A stretch of DNA of 64,000 nt from an uncultured Hyphomicrobiales bacterium (GTDB taxonomy: Bacteria > Pseudomonadota > Alphaproteobacteria > Rhizobiales > Beijerinckiaceae), in NCBI GenBank assembly GCA_903861645.1, contig CAIOVE010000005.1, forward strand, positions 44,834-108,833. The letters run 5' to 3'. Position numbers and translations under genes: made by a program. The notes below the pieces were generated by a model. It saw only the letters and a list, made by a program, of their open reading frames with translations. It made no database searches and was not told the origin of the DNA. The first letter of the stretch is position 1, and each line of letters begins with the position of its first letter. Shown in pieces: positions 1-8,392 of the stretch.

Positions 1-2
1 TC

Positions 3-155
3 GACAGGAACACGACGGACGCCGTGGCGTCAATGGAGGCGCGAGACATCGGACGCGCGGCCGCATTCCTTGACACCGACGCCCGTTATGAAATCATCCG
101 CGCCGGAAAAGCGGCCAAGTCCGCGCGCATCCAGGGGGAAGGGAACGCTCGATGA
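3..155 (+). CDS. C-terminal end of an unidentified upstream gene (partial)
   Basis: The third forward frame is open from the window edge to a TGA at 153-155 and encodes about 50 residues ending in a basic tail (KAAKSARIQGEGNAR). The stop overlaps the next gene's ATG (ATGA at 152-155), the arrangement expected of a translationally coupled upstream gene. The fragment contains the phrase DTDARYEIIRAGKAAK, which I cannot assign to a family. Its place before an ABC binding protein suggests, but does not show, a transport or associated catabolic gene. Confidence 0.5.
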   Translation, partial: DRNTTDAVASMEARDIGRAAAFLDTDARYEIIRAGKAAKSARIQGEGNAR

Positions 156-1363
156 ACAATCGCATGTTGTATATCGCCGCCGGCGCCATGGCGCTGGCGC
201 TTGGAGCGCCGGGCGCGCTGGCCAAGCAGAATTCCTGCGACGACCCGATCGTCATCGGCACGACGATTTCACTGACCGGGCCGCTCGCGAGCCTGACGCC
301 CGGCTGGGACAAGGTGACCGAGCAGCTCGCCGCGGAGATCAACAAGCCCGGCGGCATCATGATGAAGTCGTGCAACAAGCGCGTGCCGATCAAGTTCGTC
401 ATCTATGACGATCAGGGCAATCCCGCGACCGCGACCAGCCTGCACGAGAAGATGGCGACGGTCGACAACGTCGACGTCTTCGCCGGCGTCGACTGGAGCT
501 TCGTGGTCGGGCCGGTGTCGAACGTCGCGGAAAAGTACAAGATCCCGCTGATCGGCGGCAACGTCGCGACGCCCGCCCTGTTCGAGCGCGGCCTCAAGTA
601 TTTCTGGGCGACGCCCTATCCGATGGCCTCCAACTGGGACGCCAATTTCGCCGACCTGATCAAGAACGTCGATCCGAAGCCCAAGACGATATTCTGGGTG
701 ACGCAGGACAATCCCGTTTACAAGGCGGTGTTCGACATCTGGTCCAAGAAGCACGAGGCCGCCGGACTCAAGATCGTCGGCTCGGAAATCTTCCCGAACG
801 ACATCAAGGATTTCAGCTCCATCGTGCTGAAAATCCGCGCCGCCAAGCCCGACATTATCCATGTCAATTCCTTCGACAACATCGCCGTGCCGCTGATGCA
901 GCAGTTGCGGCAGATGAAGGTGAAGGTGATGGACATTCACTTCCCCATCGCCTCCGAGGCGCTCGCCGCGCAGACCAAGGCCTACGGCGGCATCGAGGGC
1001 ATCACCAGCGTCGCCTCCTGGATTCCCGGCGTGAAGGGACCGTTCAACGAACTGATCGAACGCGTCTACAAGAACGCCGGCGTCAGCCTCGAGGCGACCG
1101 CGACCAACATGCCGCGCTTCACCGCCTATCTCATCATGATCCAGGCGATCGAGAAGGCGGGCGTCGTCGACCGCGAAAAAATCCGCGAGGCCCTTTACAA
1201 GGGCTCGTTCGACGGACCCAACGCGCGCATCACCTTCGACGAAACCGGCGCGCCGGATACGCAGACCCTCGTGACGCAGGTTCAGGACGGCAAGTTTACC
1301 GTTGTCTGGCCGCCCAATCAGGCGACCGCGAAGGTCCGCTGGCCCGCGCCAACCTGGCAGTAA
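152..1363 (+). CDS. ABC transporter substrate-binding protein, branched-chain amino acid (LivJ) family
   Basis: Periplasmic ligand-binding protein of 403 residues, the usual size for the LivJ/Leu-Ile-Val-binding superfamily. An N-terminal signal peptide (about residues 1-24, ending GAPGALA-K) is followed by the family opening CDDPIVIGTTISLTGPLASL. The mature part looks like a two-lobe type I periplasmic fold (receptor-like phrases IPLIGGNVATPALFERG and PDIIHVNSFDNIAVPLMQQL). Family members deliver amino acids or other small carboxylates to LivHMGF permeases; no permease or ATPase lies in the visible part, so the ligand is unknown. The ATG overlaps the TGA of the upstream frame, and GGGGGAAGGGAA just upstream is a strong ribosome site. 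A hairpin after the stop ends the transcript. Confidence 0.85.
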   Translation: MNNRMLYIAAGAMALALGAPGALAKQNSCDDPIVIGTTISLTGPLASLTPGWDKVTEQLAAEINKPGGIMMKSCNKRVPIKFVIYDDQGNPATATSLHEKMATVDNVDVFAGVDWSFVVGPVSNVAEKYKIPLIGGNVATPALFERGLKYFWATPYPMASNWDANFADLIKNVDPKPKTIFWVTQDNPVYKAVFDIWSKKHEAAGLKIVGSEIFPNDIKDFSSIVLKIRAAKPDIIHVNSFDNIAVPLMQQLRQMKVKVMDIHFPIASEALAAQTKAYGGIEGITSVASWIPGVKGPFNELIERVYKNAGVSLEATATNMPRFTAYLIMIQAIEKAGVVDREKIREALYKGSFDGPNARITFDETGAPDTQTLVTQVQDGKFTVVWPPNQATAKVRWPAPTWQ

Positions 1364-1389
1364 GAACCGGGGCCCACGCCCTTAAATGG

Positions 1390-1424
1390 AACGCCGCCGG
1401 CTCACGTCGGCGGCGTTTCGTTTT
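1390..1424. terminator. Bidirectional hairpin terminator between the binding-protein gene and folC
   Basis: AACGCCGCCG (1390-1399) pairs perfectly with CGGCGGCGTT (1408-1417) across an 8-base loop. On the plus strand it is followed by a T-rich run (TTTCGTTTTCC); the structure also overlaps the folC stop codon on the minus strand. It separates two convergent genes and may serve both. Confidence 0.7.
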
Positions 1425-2706
1425 CCGCGAGGACGGTTCCGGCGAGATAAAGCGACCCCGTGATTAGCACGCGCGGCGGCGCCGGCCAGTGTCGCGCCGC
1501 CAGCATGTCGAGCGCCGCGGGAACATCCGGCGCCTCGCGGGCGGGAACGCCAAGACGACCGGCGATGGCGACGATGTCGCCGGGCGCGCGGCCGGCGTGA
1601 TCCCCCGCGACGGGCACGGCGACGATCTCGGTGGCAAGACCCCGGAACGACGTCAGGAAGGCCTCGGAATCCTTCGTCGTCAGCATGCCCACGATCATGA
1701 CCAACGGGCGCGGCGACCGCGCCGCCATCTCGGCCATGGCGCCGGCGAGCGCGACGCCGCCCGCGGCGTTGTGGCCGCCATCGAGCCAGAGGTCGGCGCC
1801 ATCGGGCGCGCGCGCCAGCAACGCGCCGCGCTTCAACTGCTGCAACCGCGCCGGCCACGCGACCTCGACCACGCCGCGCGCGAAGGCAACGTCGGGCAGG
1901 TCGGGAAAAGCCATCCGCAAGGTCGCGATGGCGACGCCCGCGTTGCCGATCTGGTGCGCGCCGGGCAGCGCCGGCAAGGGGAGGTCGAGCAGGCCGCGAT
2001 CGTCCTCGAAGACCAGCCGCCCGCGTTCATCCCGCGCGGAAAAATCCTGTCCGCCGATGATGAGCGGCGCGCGCAGCTCCGCCGCCCGCCGCTCGATCAC
2101 GGCGCGCGCCGCGTCGGCCTGATCGGCGATGACGGCGGGCGTCCGGGCTTTAAGAATGCCCGCCTTCTCGAAGGCGATCTTTTCGATCGTGTCGCCGAGA
2201 AAGTCGACATGATCGATCGAGACGGGCGTGATGACGCAGGCAAGCGGCCGCTCGACGACATTGGTCGTGTCGAAGCGTCCCCCAAGCCCCACTTCCAAAA
2301 GCAGAACATCGGCGGGATGCTCGCTGAACAGCTTGAACGCCGCGACCGTGGTGATCTCGAAAAGCGTGATCGGTGCGCCCGCGTTGACGCGTTCGCAATC
2401 GGCGAGCGCGCGCGCCAGTTCATCCTCGTCGACGAGCTTGCCGGCGAGGCGGATGCGCTCATGAAAGCGCACGAGATGCGGCGATGTGTAGACATGGACG
2501 CGCTTGCCGGCGGCCTCCAGCATCGCGCGCATGAAGGCGACGGTCGAGCCCTTGCCATTGGTGCCGGCGACGTGAATGACCGGCGGCAGTCGATCCTGCG
2601 GGCGACCGAGTTTTTCGAGCAGATCGATCGTGCGACCAAGCGACAGGTCGATCTTTTTGGGATGCAGGCGGGTCAGGCGCTCCAGCAGGATGTCGGAGAC
2701 GGCCAT
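1402..2706 (-). CDS. folC: Bifunctional dihydrofolate synthase/folylpolyglutamate synthase
   Basis: Cytoplasmic ATP-dependent ligase of folate biosynthesis: joins glutamate to dihydropteroate and extends polyglutamate tails. The 434-residue product has the Mur-ligase-type P-loop VAGTNGKGST, the family phrase YTSPHLVRFHERIRL, the conserved EVGLGGRFDTTN segment and the C-terminal DGGHNAAG motif. I place the start at the ATG at 2704-2706 (MAVSDILLERL), one base after the accD stop; an in-frame alternative at 2724 would overlap accD by 17 bases. Last gene of trpA-accD-folC, an order common in Hyphomicrobiales, with gaps of a few bases, so probably one operon. Confidence 0.95.
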   Translation of the reverse strand: MAVSDILLERLTRLHPKKIDLSLGRTIDLLEKLGRPQDRLPPVIHVAGTNGKGSTVAFMRAMLEAAGKRVHVYTSPHLVRFHERIRLAGKLVDEDELARALADCERVNAGAPITLFEITTVAAFKLFSEHPADVLLLEVGLGGRFDTTNVVERPLACVITPVSIDHVDFLGDTIEKIAFEKAGILKARTPAVIADQADAARAVIERRAAELRAPLIIGGQDFSARDERGRLVFEDDRGLLDLPLPALPGAHQIGNAGVAIATLRMAFPDLPDVAFARGVVEVAWPARLQQLKRGALLARAPDGADLWLDGGHNAAGGVALAGAMAEMAARSPRPLVMIVGMLTTKDSEAFLTSFRGLATEIVAVPVAGDHAGRAPGDIVAIAGRLGVPAREAPDVPAALDMLAARHWPAPPRVLITGSLYLAGTVLAENETPPT

Positions 2707-2707
2707 G

Positions 2708-3580
2708 TCAGGCCGCCTTGCCACCCTCGCGCGCGGGCCGCTTCATCAGCACGGCGCAAAGGCTCGACAGGGTCGCGCGCATGTCCTTGCGATGCACGAC
2801 CATGTCGACCATGCCGTGGGTCTTGAGATATTCGGCGCGCTGGAAACCTTCCGGCAGGCGCTCGCGAATGGTCTGCTCGATGACGCGCGCCCCGGCGAAG
2901 CCGATCATCGCGCCGGGCTCGGCGATGTGGACGTCGCCCAGCATGGCGAAGGAGGCGGTGACGCCGCCCGTCGTCGGATTGGTCATCACCACGATATAGG
3001 GCAATTTCGCCGCCTTCAGACGGCGCACGGCGACGGTGGTGCGCGGCATCTGCATCAGCGAGAACATGCCTTCCTGCATGCGCGCCCCGCCCGAGGCGGT
3101 GAACATGATAAAGGGCGCCTTGCGGTTCACCGCTTCCATCATGCCCGCGACAATGGCCTCGCCGCTCGCCATGCCGAGCGATCCCGCGATGAAATCGAAA
3201 TCCTGCACGCCCGCGACGACCTCGAGGCCATCGAGCCCGCCGATGGCGATCTTGACCGCGTCCTGCGAGCCCGTCTTGGCGCGGAAATCCTTGATGCGAT
3301 CGGTGTAGCGCTTGACGTCGCGGAATTTCAGCGGATCGAGCGGCGCGTCGGGCGTCGGAAAGTCGATGTACTTGCCTTCGTCGAAGAGGCTCGCGAGGCG
3401 CGCCTTCACGGGCATGCGCATGTGGTAGCCGGAATTCGGCACGACGAAGAGGTTGGACTCGAGATCCTTGTGGAACACGAGTTCGCCGCTGTCGGGGCAC
3501 TTGATCCAGAGATTCTCCGGCGTCTCGCGCTTCAGGAAGGACCTGATCTTCGGCGGGACGACATTCGACATCCAGTTCAT
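2708..3580 (-). CDS. accD: Acetyl-CoA carboxylase carboxyltransferase subunit beta
   Basis: Beta half of the carboxyltransferase that moves the carboxyl group from biotin to acetyl-CoA to give malonyl-CoA, the first step of fatty-acid synthesis. The 290 residues show the crotonase-like core ([46 protein letters not shown]). E. coli AccD opens with a four-cysteine zinc ribbon; here the matching region ([15 protein letters not shown]...) keeps only one cysteine. From memory this degenerate ribbon is usual in alphaproteobacterial AccD, so it is a lineage trait and not a defect. It starts 3 bases after the trpA stop. Confidence 0.96.
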   Translation of the reverse strand: MNWMSNVVPPKIRSFLKRETPENLWIKCPDSGELVFHKDLESNLFVVPNSGYHMRMPVKARLASLFDEGKYIDFPTPDAPLDPLKFRDVKRYTDRIKDFRAKTGSQDAVKIAIGGLDGLEVVAGVQDFDFIAGSLGMASGEAIVAGMMEAVNRKAPFIMFTASGGARMQEGMFSLMQMPRTTVAVRRLKAAKLPYIVVMTNPTTGGVTASFAMLGDVHIAEPGAMIGFAGARVIEQTIRERLPEGFQRAEYLKTHGMVDMVVHRKDMRATLSSLCAVLMKRPAREGGKAA

Positions 3581-3583
3581 GGC

Positions 3584-4414
3584 TTACCCCTTGCGCGCGG
3601 CGCGCACGCCCGCGGCGAGTTCGCGCACCAGCGAGGCGACCGCCTCGATCGAGCCCGGCGTCGCGCGATTGTCCTTGTCGAGCGTGGATTTCAACGCGTC
3701 GATCAGCGCCGTGCCAACGACCACGCCATCGGCGTGCGCCGCGATGGCCGTGGCGGAGGCCGCGCTCTTGACGCCAAAGCCAACCGCGACGGGCAGCGGC
3801 GTGTGGCGCTTGATGCGGGCGACCGCGTCGCCCACCTTCGAGTAATCGGGGATGGCCGCGCCGGTGACGCCGGTCAGCGAGACGTAATAGACAAAGCCGG
3901 AAGTGTTCGCGAGAACGGCGGGCAGGCGCTGGTCGTCGGTCGTCGGCGTCGCCAGCCGGATGAAATTCAGCCCCGCCTTCAACGCCGGCACGCAGAGCTC
4001 CGCGTCTTCCTCGGGCGGCAGATCGACCACGATCAACCCATCGACGCCCGCCGCCTTCGCCTCGACGAGGAAGGCTTCGACGCCATGCACATAGATGGGA
4101 TTGTAGTAGCCCATCAGCACGATCGGCGTTTCGTTGTCGGTCTCGCGAAAGCGGGCGACCGTGGCGATGGTCTTCTTGAGGGTCGTCCCCGCCTTCAGCG
4201 CGCGCAGGCCGGCCGCCTGGATCGACGGCCCATCGGCCATCGGATCGGTGAAGGGCATGCCCACCTCGATCACATCGGCGCCGGCCCCTGGCAGGGCGCG
4301 CAGCAGATCGAGCGAGGTCGCGAGGTCGGGGTCCCCGCACATCACGAAGGTCACGAGGGCGGCGCGGCCCTCGGCGCGGCATTTGGCGAAACGGGCGTCG
4401 ATGCGGGTTGTCAT
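3584..4414 (-). CDS. trpA: Tryptophan synthase alpha chain
   Basis: Cleaves indole-3-glycerol phosphate to indole and glyceraldehyde-3-phosphate; indole is channelled to TrpB. The 276-residue TIM barrel carries the catalytic pair in [20 protein letters not shown]: Glu50 and Asp61, matching Glu49 and Asp60 of the Salmonella enzyme. The phosphate-binding loop is seen in VGFGVKS and [10 protein letters not shown]. The start is the ATG at 4412-4414 (MTTRIDARF); the longer frame to 4489 adds an atypical, low-complexity N terminus. trpB is not directly upstream here: a hydrolase gene sits 104 bases away on the same strand, so trpFB must lie elsewhere. Confidence 0.95.
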   Translation of the reverse strand: MTTRIDARFAKCRAEGRAALVTFVMCGDPDLATSLDLLRALPGAGADVIEVGMPFTDPMADGPSIQAAGLRALKAGTTLKKTIATVARFRETDNETPIVLMGYYNPIYVHGVEAFLVEAKAAGVDGLIVVDLPPEEDAELCVPALKAGLNFIRLATPTTDDQRLPAVLANTSGFVYYVSLTGVTGAAIPDYSKVGDAVARIKRHTPLPVAVGFGVKSAASATAIAAHADGVVVGTALIDALKSTLDKDNRATPGSIEAVASLVRELAAGVRAARKG

Positions 4415-4518
4415 GGCGGGCGGAGCGTTAGCACAGGCGCGCGGCGAGGGAAACGCCGGCGACAGGCCGGCGCGCCCGACGCGATGCAAAAACAGTCAGT
4501 CGATCATCACGGCGCGCT

Positions 4519-5907
4519 TCACGCCCGCGAATGGGGAAGGCCGCCCGCGCGCAGCCGGTCGAACCAGTCGACGATGTTTTCCTTGCCGTCCAGCGTCGAG
4601 GCGTCGCCATAAAGCGAGGCGAGGAAGGTCCCGCGATGGCTGCCCCCGGCCACCGGAACCCCCGTCGCCATCGGGCCGCCGGCCACGAGGGCGCGCGAGG
4701 CCATGACCGGGTGGATGGCCTCGTCGGCGAGGCCGAAATGAAACCGGATCGGGGCGTCGTAGCGCCAATAGGTGGACGAATTGGCGGCGAGAAGGCGGAT
4801 GAAGGCGCTGTTGCGCTCGTCCGTCGCGCGGTCGAAAAAGCCGGGAACGAGCAGATCGGCGCCGGAGGGAAAGGGCTTGGCGGGATCGAACGCCAGCGAA
4901 TAATCCGCCCAGAATTTACGCGCGAAGGCATGAAACTCCGGCCTGATCGCGCTTTCCATCAGACCTTTCGGCCCAAGGTTGAGTTCATAGCTGCCAAGCG
5001 CCACGATCATGCAGAGCGAAATCCAGTTGGGCGACGCGGGATAGGCGGCCTGACCCGCCGGCGTGGAAAAGGTTTGCGCGCCAGCCCAGAAGCGCCAGGC
5101 TTCCACCAGATCGTTGAACGGGCTCGCCACGGCGGTCCCCCTGACCGGCCGCGACCGCCGCCGCAGCGCCTGATGCAGCCATTGCGTGTTGAGCGCGCCC
5201 TGCGACCAGCCATTGAGGAACAGATCGCCCGCGCCGACCCGGAGTTCGCGCATGGTCGCGTGGCCCGCGCCAAGCATGGCGAGGCACGTGCGCTCGGTGA
5301 CGCCCCTGACGGCGTAGGCCTCGCCCCTGCCATTGCGATAAGGCCCCTTGCCGACATAGTCGGCCGCGATCACCGCGTAGCCGCGACCGGCGAAGCGATG
5401 CACGTTGAACAGGGTTTCAAGCGAATCGGCGGCGTCGGTAAGCCGATAGGCGGAATCTGCGAGCCGGACGAGATTGGAGGGAACCTGATCGAAGGACAGG
5501 ATCGTGCCGTGCTGCCAGGAAACCACCGGCGGCGACCGGACGCCGACAGGCAGAGCCAGAAGTCCGCTGATTTTCAGCCGCTCATCCGTCTCGGGCAAGG
5601 CGACGCTCGTGACGATCCGATGCAATTCGACATCATGGCGCGCGCCCGAAGTGGCGGCGTCGAAGCCCGGCAGGATGGACGGCTTGTTGAAGGCCGGAAA
5701 GGCGTCGGCGACGAGGGCGTCGAGACGCGCGGCCGACAGGCGGCAGGCGCCATCGAACAGGCCCGCCGCCCGCGCCGGGGCCGCGCGAGCGAGGCCGATG
5801 CCGCTCGCGGTCATCGCGGAGGCGCCGGCGAGCCGCAGCATCGCGCGCCGATCGAAATGGTGAGCGAGGTCGCGCGCCGGTTGGCTGGATGTAGGTTTGT
5901 TGATCAC
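4519..5907 (-). CDS. Exported alpha/beta hydrolase (lipase/peptidase-like), Tat signal
   Basis: Predicted secreted serine hydrolase. From the proposed GTG start at 5905-5907 (462 residues) the N terminus has a twin-arginine signal (FDRRAMLRLAGASAM, residues 19-32) with an AxA-type cleavage region (LARAAPARAAG). The nucleophile elbow is GWSQG with Ser235; VVSWQHGT resembles an oxyanion-hole strand, and LADEAIHP and GGSHRGTF near the C terminus are likely Asp and His regions. The overall pattern resembles fungal-type secretory lipases and acyl-peptidases (LIP/prolyl peptidase-like), substrate unknown. The GTG is preceded by GGGAG at about 11 bases; an upstream ATG at 6063 would place an unlikely 52-residue leader ahead of the Tat signal. 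Confidence 0.75.
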   Translation of the reverse strand: MINKPTSSQPARDLAHHFDRRAMLRLAGASAMTASGIGLARAAPARAAGLFDGACRLSAARLDALVADAFPAFNKPSILPGFDAATSGARHDVELHRIVTSVALPETDERLKISGLLALPVGVRSPPVVSWQHGTILSFDQVPSNLVRLADSAYRLTDAADSLETLFNVHRFAGRGYAVIAADYVGKGPYRNGRGEAYAVRGVTERTCLAMLGAGHATMRELRVGAGDLFLNGWSQGALNTQWLHQALRRRSRPVRGTAVASPFNDLVEAWRFWAGAQTFSTPAGQAAYPASPNWISLCMIVALGSYELNLGPKGLMESAIRPEFHAFARKFWADYSLAFDPAKPFPSGADLLVPGFFDRATDERNSAFIRLLAANSSTYWRYDAPIRFHFGLADEAIHPVMASRALVAGGPMATGVPVAGGSHRGTFLASLYGDASTLDGKENIVDWFDRLRAGGLPHSRA

Positions 5908-6123
5908 GATCGACGCGGCTCCCGCTGAATGACGTCGACCGATTTGGTCCAACAGACTCGATCGAGCAAGTGGCGCCAGGTGTTGCGACACCGCCACACA
6001 ATGCCGGATTTCCTCAATGTAACCAACGGAATTACAGCGCCCGCGATACCTGAGGCGTCGCAAGAAAACGGCGGGCGCGCGTCAAGGCGCGCCCATCGCC
6101 GCTCGCGACGCAAAGGAAAAATC

Positions 6124-6801
6124 ATGAAATCGCTGCTGCTCGCGGCCACCGCCCTGACCGCCTTCACCGTCTCCGCCTTCGCCGCCGATCTTCCCGCGCG
6201 CAAGCAGGCGCCCGTGTTCCCCGCCGCGCCGATCTTCACCTGGGGCGGCTTTTATATCGGCGCCGATGTCGGCGGCGCCTGGGGTCGCGAGCGCGACACC
6301 CTGCACATCATCGAGGCTGACTCGTTTCCCGTCAGCGGCGCGATTGGCGGCCTTCACGCCGGCTACAACTGGCAGATGAACCAGATCGTCGTCGGCGCCG
6401 AAGCGGACGTCGACGCGAGCAATGTGACCGGCAAGGCGGCCGCCGTCGGCTTACCGCCGGGAAGCTTCCTGTCGCTCAAGAATAACTGGCGCGCGTCCCT
6501 GCGGCTTCGCGCGGGCTACGCGATCGACACCACCCTGCTTTACGTGACGGGCGGCGCGGCTTTCGCGGGCGTCAAGTCGAACCTCGTTGTCAATGTAGAC
6601 CCCTCGTGGTCGCACACGCTGGGCGGCTGGACCATCGGAGCCGGCGTCGAGCACGCCTTCACGGCTAACTGGATCGGCCGCGTGGAGGCCCGTTACTCGG
6701 ACTTCGGACAGGCGAACAATAAGGCGACGCCGCCATTCGACGCGTTCAAGGTCGGTTTGCGCGACGTCCAGGTTCTCGCGGGCGTCAGCTACAAGTTCTG
6801 A
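6124..6801 (+). CDS. Outer-membrane beta-barrel protein, Omp25/Omp31-like porin family
   Basis: Product of 225 residues with a clear Sec signal peptide (MKSLLLAATALTAFTVSAFA, cleaved before ADLPARK), a family opening typical of Hyphomicrobiales surface barrels (WGGFYIGADVGGAWG), amphipathic strands (GWTIGAGVEHAFTANWIGRVEARYS) and a C terminus ending in Phe (VSYKF), the signal for BAM insertion. The 8-strand size fits OmpA/Omp25-type small barrels that stabilise the envelope rather than large porins. Start ATG 6124 follows AAAGGAAAAATC; an upstream in-frame ATG at 5929 adds non-signal sequence and is rejected. A strong terminator follows, so it is probably monocistronic. The GC-rich leader contains an inverted repeat just before the ribosome site. 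Confidence 0.88.
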   Translation: MKSLLLAATALTAFTVSAFAADLPARKQAPVFPAAPIFTWGGFYIGADVGGAWGRERDTLHIIEADSFPVSGAIGGLHAGYNWQMNQIVVGAEADVDASNVTGKAAAVGLPPGSFLSLKNNWRASLRLRAGYAIDTTLLYVTGGAAFAGVKSNLVVNVDPSWSHTLGGWTIGAGVEHAFTANWIGRVEARYSDFGQANNKATPPFDAFKVGLRDVQVLAGVSYKF

Positions 6802-6823
6802 CAACCAGCAACCTGAAAGATCC

Positions 6824-6858
6824 GAAAGCCCGGCCCCGCGCCGGGCTTTCTTGCGTTT
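6824..6858 (+). terminator. Rho-independent terminator after the outer-membrane protein gene
   Basis: GAAAGCCCGG (6824-6833) and CCGGGCTTTC (6841-6850) form a perfect 10-bp stem with a 7-base loop, followed by TTGCGTTTT. It lies 22 bases beyond the stop at 6801. Confidence 0.9.
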
Positions 6859-6921
6859 TGGGGCCATTCCCGGACGAGACGACGCGGAATTGCGAATGAA
6901 TTATAATGGCTTCGTCATGAC

Positions 6922-7851
6922 ATGGACGGCAATCGACGGAAACGCGCGGCGAAGATGATTGGCGCCTCGATCAGGCATTATCGCTGGAAAGCGCGGCGGC
7001 TCCTCGCGCGGCTGACGCGCGAACGCCGCCCCGTCCGGGTCGTCATTTTCGGTGAGCACAGCGAGGACTGGATGAGCGCGCTGGCTTCGGACGCGCCCGT
7101 CTGGAAGAGCTTTCCGCGTGTGCGAGAGGTTCTGCTCGCAGCCGACGCGGCCGGCCTGCCAGCGGATAGGCCCGACAACGTCGGCACCGTCGTGATTCCC
7201 CTGATGGAGGATCATGCGCGAAATCTCCCGTCCGGCTTTCACGCGCTCTCGCCCGACCGGCGCTCGATCGACATATTGGCGGACAAGGCGGCTTTCGCGG
7301 CCCATGGCTCAAACCTCGGCCTCGATCGTCTGTGTCCGGCGACCTTCCGCGACGCCAGACGGGCGACCTTCCCCTGCGTGTTAAAGCGACTGGACCTCAA
7401 CGCCGGCCGGGGCGTCGCGCTGGCGCGATCGCGGTTCGAGCTTGAGTTGAGGCTGGAGCAGGAGCCCTGGCTCGGCCATCCCTACATCCTGCAAGCATAC
7501 ACGCCGGGCGACGTCGAATATGTCACCCATTGCGTTTGCCGCGATGGCCGGTTGCTCTGGCATGGCTCGTTCGCCTATCGAATCCGGGGAAGCGACGCGA
7601 TCAGGACGTCCGACAACGTGGAGACCATGAGCGCCATCGCCGCGCCGCCGGGCGTCATCGCCGCGATCGGACGCTTTTTGAGGCCTCTCGCCTACAGCGG
7701 TCCCTGCAATGTCGATTACAAGATCGCGCCGGACGGCGGGATCGTCGTGCTGGAAATCAACCCGCGGCTGGGCGGCTCGCTGATGCGTCCCGAAAATGTC
7801 GGATTTCTCGCGCGGGCGCTATCTGAAATCATCGACGCGGCGACGCCCTGA
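6922..7851 (+). CDS. ATP-grasp domain protein, orphan
   Basis: 309 residues, recognisable as ATP-grasp by the lysine strand FPCVLKRLDLNAGRGVALA (about residues 151-169), the adenine-binding region PYILQAYTPGDVEYVTHCVC and the metal-binding C-terminal phrase VVLEINPRLGGSLMRP with the canonical E-x-N-P-R. Such enzymes activate a carboxylate with ATP and join it to an amine or thiol (carbamoyl phosphate synthase and carboxylate-amine ligase relatives). The basic N terminus (residues 1-40) has no signal. No pathway partner is adjacent: a terminator lies upstream and a convergent tRNA downstream, so the substrate cannot be inferred. The start is uncertain; no good ribosome site precedes 6922, and ATG 6955 is an alternative. 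Confidence 0.7.
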   Translation: MDGNRRKRAAKMIGASIRHYRWKARRLLARLTRERRPVRVVIFGEHSEDWMSALASDAPVWKSFPRVREVLLAADAAGLPADRPDNVGTVVIPLMEDHARNLPSGFHALSPDRRSIDILADKAAFAAHGSNLGLDRLCPATFRDARRATFPCVLKRLDLNAGRGVALARSRFELELRLEQEPWLGHPYILQAYTPGDVEYVTHCVCRDGRLLWHGSFAYRIRGSDAIRTSDNVETMSAIAAPPGVIAAIGRFLRPLAYSGPCNVDYKIAPDGGIVVLEINPRLGGSLMRPENVGFLARALSEIIDAATP

Positions 7852-7887
7852 GCGACCTGGCAAAAGCAATGAAACCATTGAATTAGC

Positions 7888-7962
7888 TGGTGCTGCGAGA
7901 GAGGATTGAACTCTCGACCTCTCCATTACCAATGGAGTGCTCTACCACTGAGCTACCGCAGC
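7888..7962 (-). tRNA. tRNA-Thr (anticodon GGT)
   Basis: Read on the minus strand: acceptor GCTGCGG paired with TCGCAGC (last pair G-U), D arm GCTC-AGTGGTA-GAGC, anticodon stem CTCCA/TGGAG with loop TTGGTAA (anticodon GGT, reading ACC/ACU), T arm GAGAG-TTCAATC-CTCTC, discriminator A and an encoded CCA. All four arms fold, length 75. Confidence 0.96.
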
Positions 7963-8075
7963 CCGGGACGACGTCGCGAGCCGCGCGTCGTCAAGGCGGG
8001 GCGCTTGTGCCATGGGATGCGCGGCGTGGCAAGCGCGGCTTGCGCGATCCCGCGCGAAACGGCAAGGATCGTCGC

Positions 8076-8252
8076 ATGACAACCAGAACGCCGCCCGAAC
8101 CCGCGCCGACGGTCGCCGCCGAACGCGCCGCCGAGCGCAAGCGCCAGCAGGCCGAGCGGCTCGCCAGCGCCCTGCGCGAGAACCTGCGCCGCCGCAAGGA
8201 GCAGGCGCGCGTGCGCGCCGGCGCGCCCCCGGCGGGCGCCGACACGGAATGA
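8076..8252 (+). CDS. Small highly charged hypothetical protein upstream of murA
   Basis: 58-residue product starting at ATG 8076 with AAGGA seven bases upstream. After a proline-rich start (TTRTPPEPAPTVAAE) it is almost wholly a charged helix (ERAAERKRQQAERLASALRENLRRRKEQARVRA), likely a coiled coil or nucleic-acid-binding helix. It lacks a signal or membrane segment. Short Arg/Lys-rich proteins in front of murA are, from memory, common in Hyphomicrobiales. The function is unknown, and the coding call rests on start context and composition. Confidence 0.55.
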   Translation: MTTRTPPEPAPTVAAERAAERKRQQAERLASALRENLRRRKEQARVRAGAPPAGADTE

Positions 8253-8392
8253 CGGCGGCGGGCGGCCCAACCCCACCCGGCGCTTTTCGCCTTGTTCCCG
8301 CCCTTGTCGGGGGCCTATAGCTGGGGTTTGACAATTGCCCCTCCCGGCGTCCGGCGCCGGGTGCGCGGCGCGGCTCAGGCCCGCGAGGAACC

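Noticed and set aside
1489..2826. 445-residue open frame opposite folC
   Set aside because: Shadow frame of a high-G+C gene: Arg/Asp/Gly-rich composition, no domain, fully antisense to folC.
4440..4490. Hairpin CGCCGGC-GACAG-GCCGGCG as terminator upstream of trpA
   Set aside because: No T-run on either side in the relevant direction; ordinary in such GC-rich DNA.
5899..5912. TTGATCACGATCGA resembles a FixK/FNR box
   Set aside because: The right half reads ATCGA instead of ATCAA and the sequence overlaps the proposed GTG start of the hydrolase gene.
8328..8333. TTGACA as -35 element of a murA promoter
   Set aside because: No acceptable -10 at 16-18 bases; the spacing region is GC-rich.
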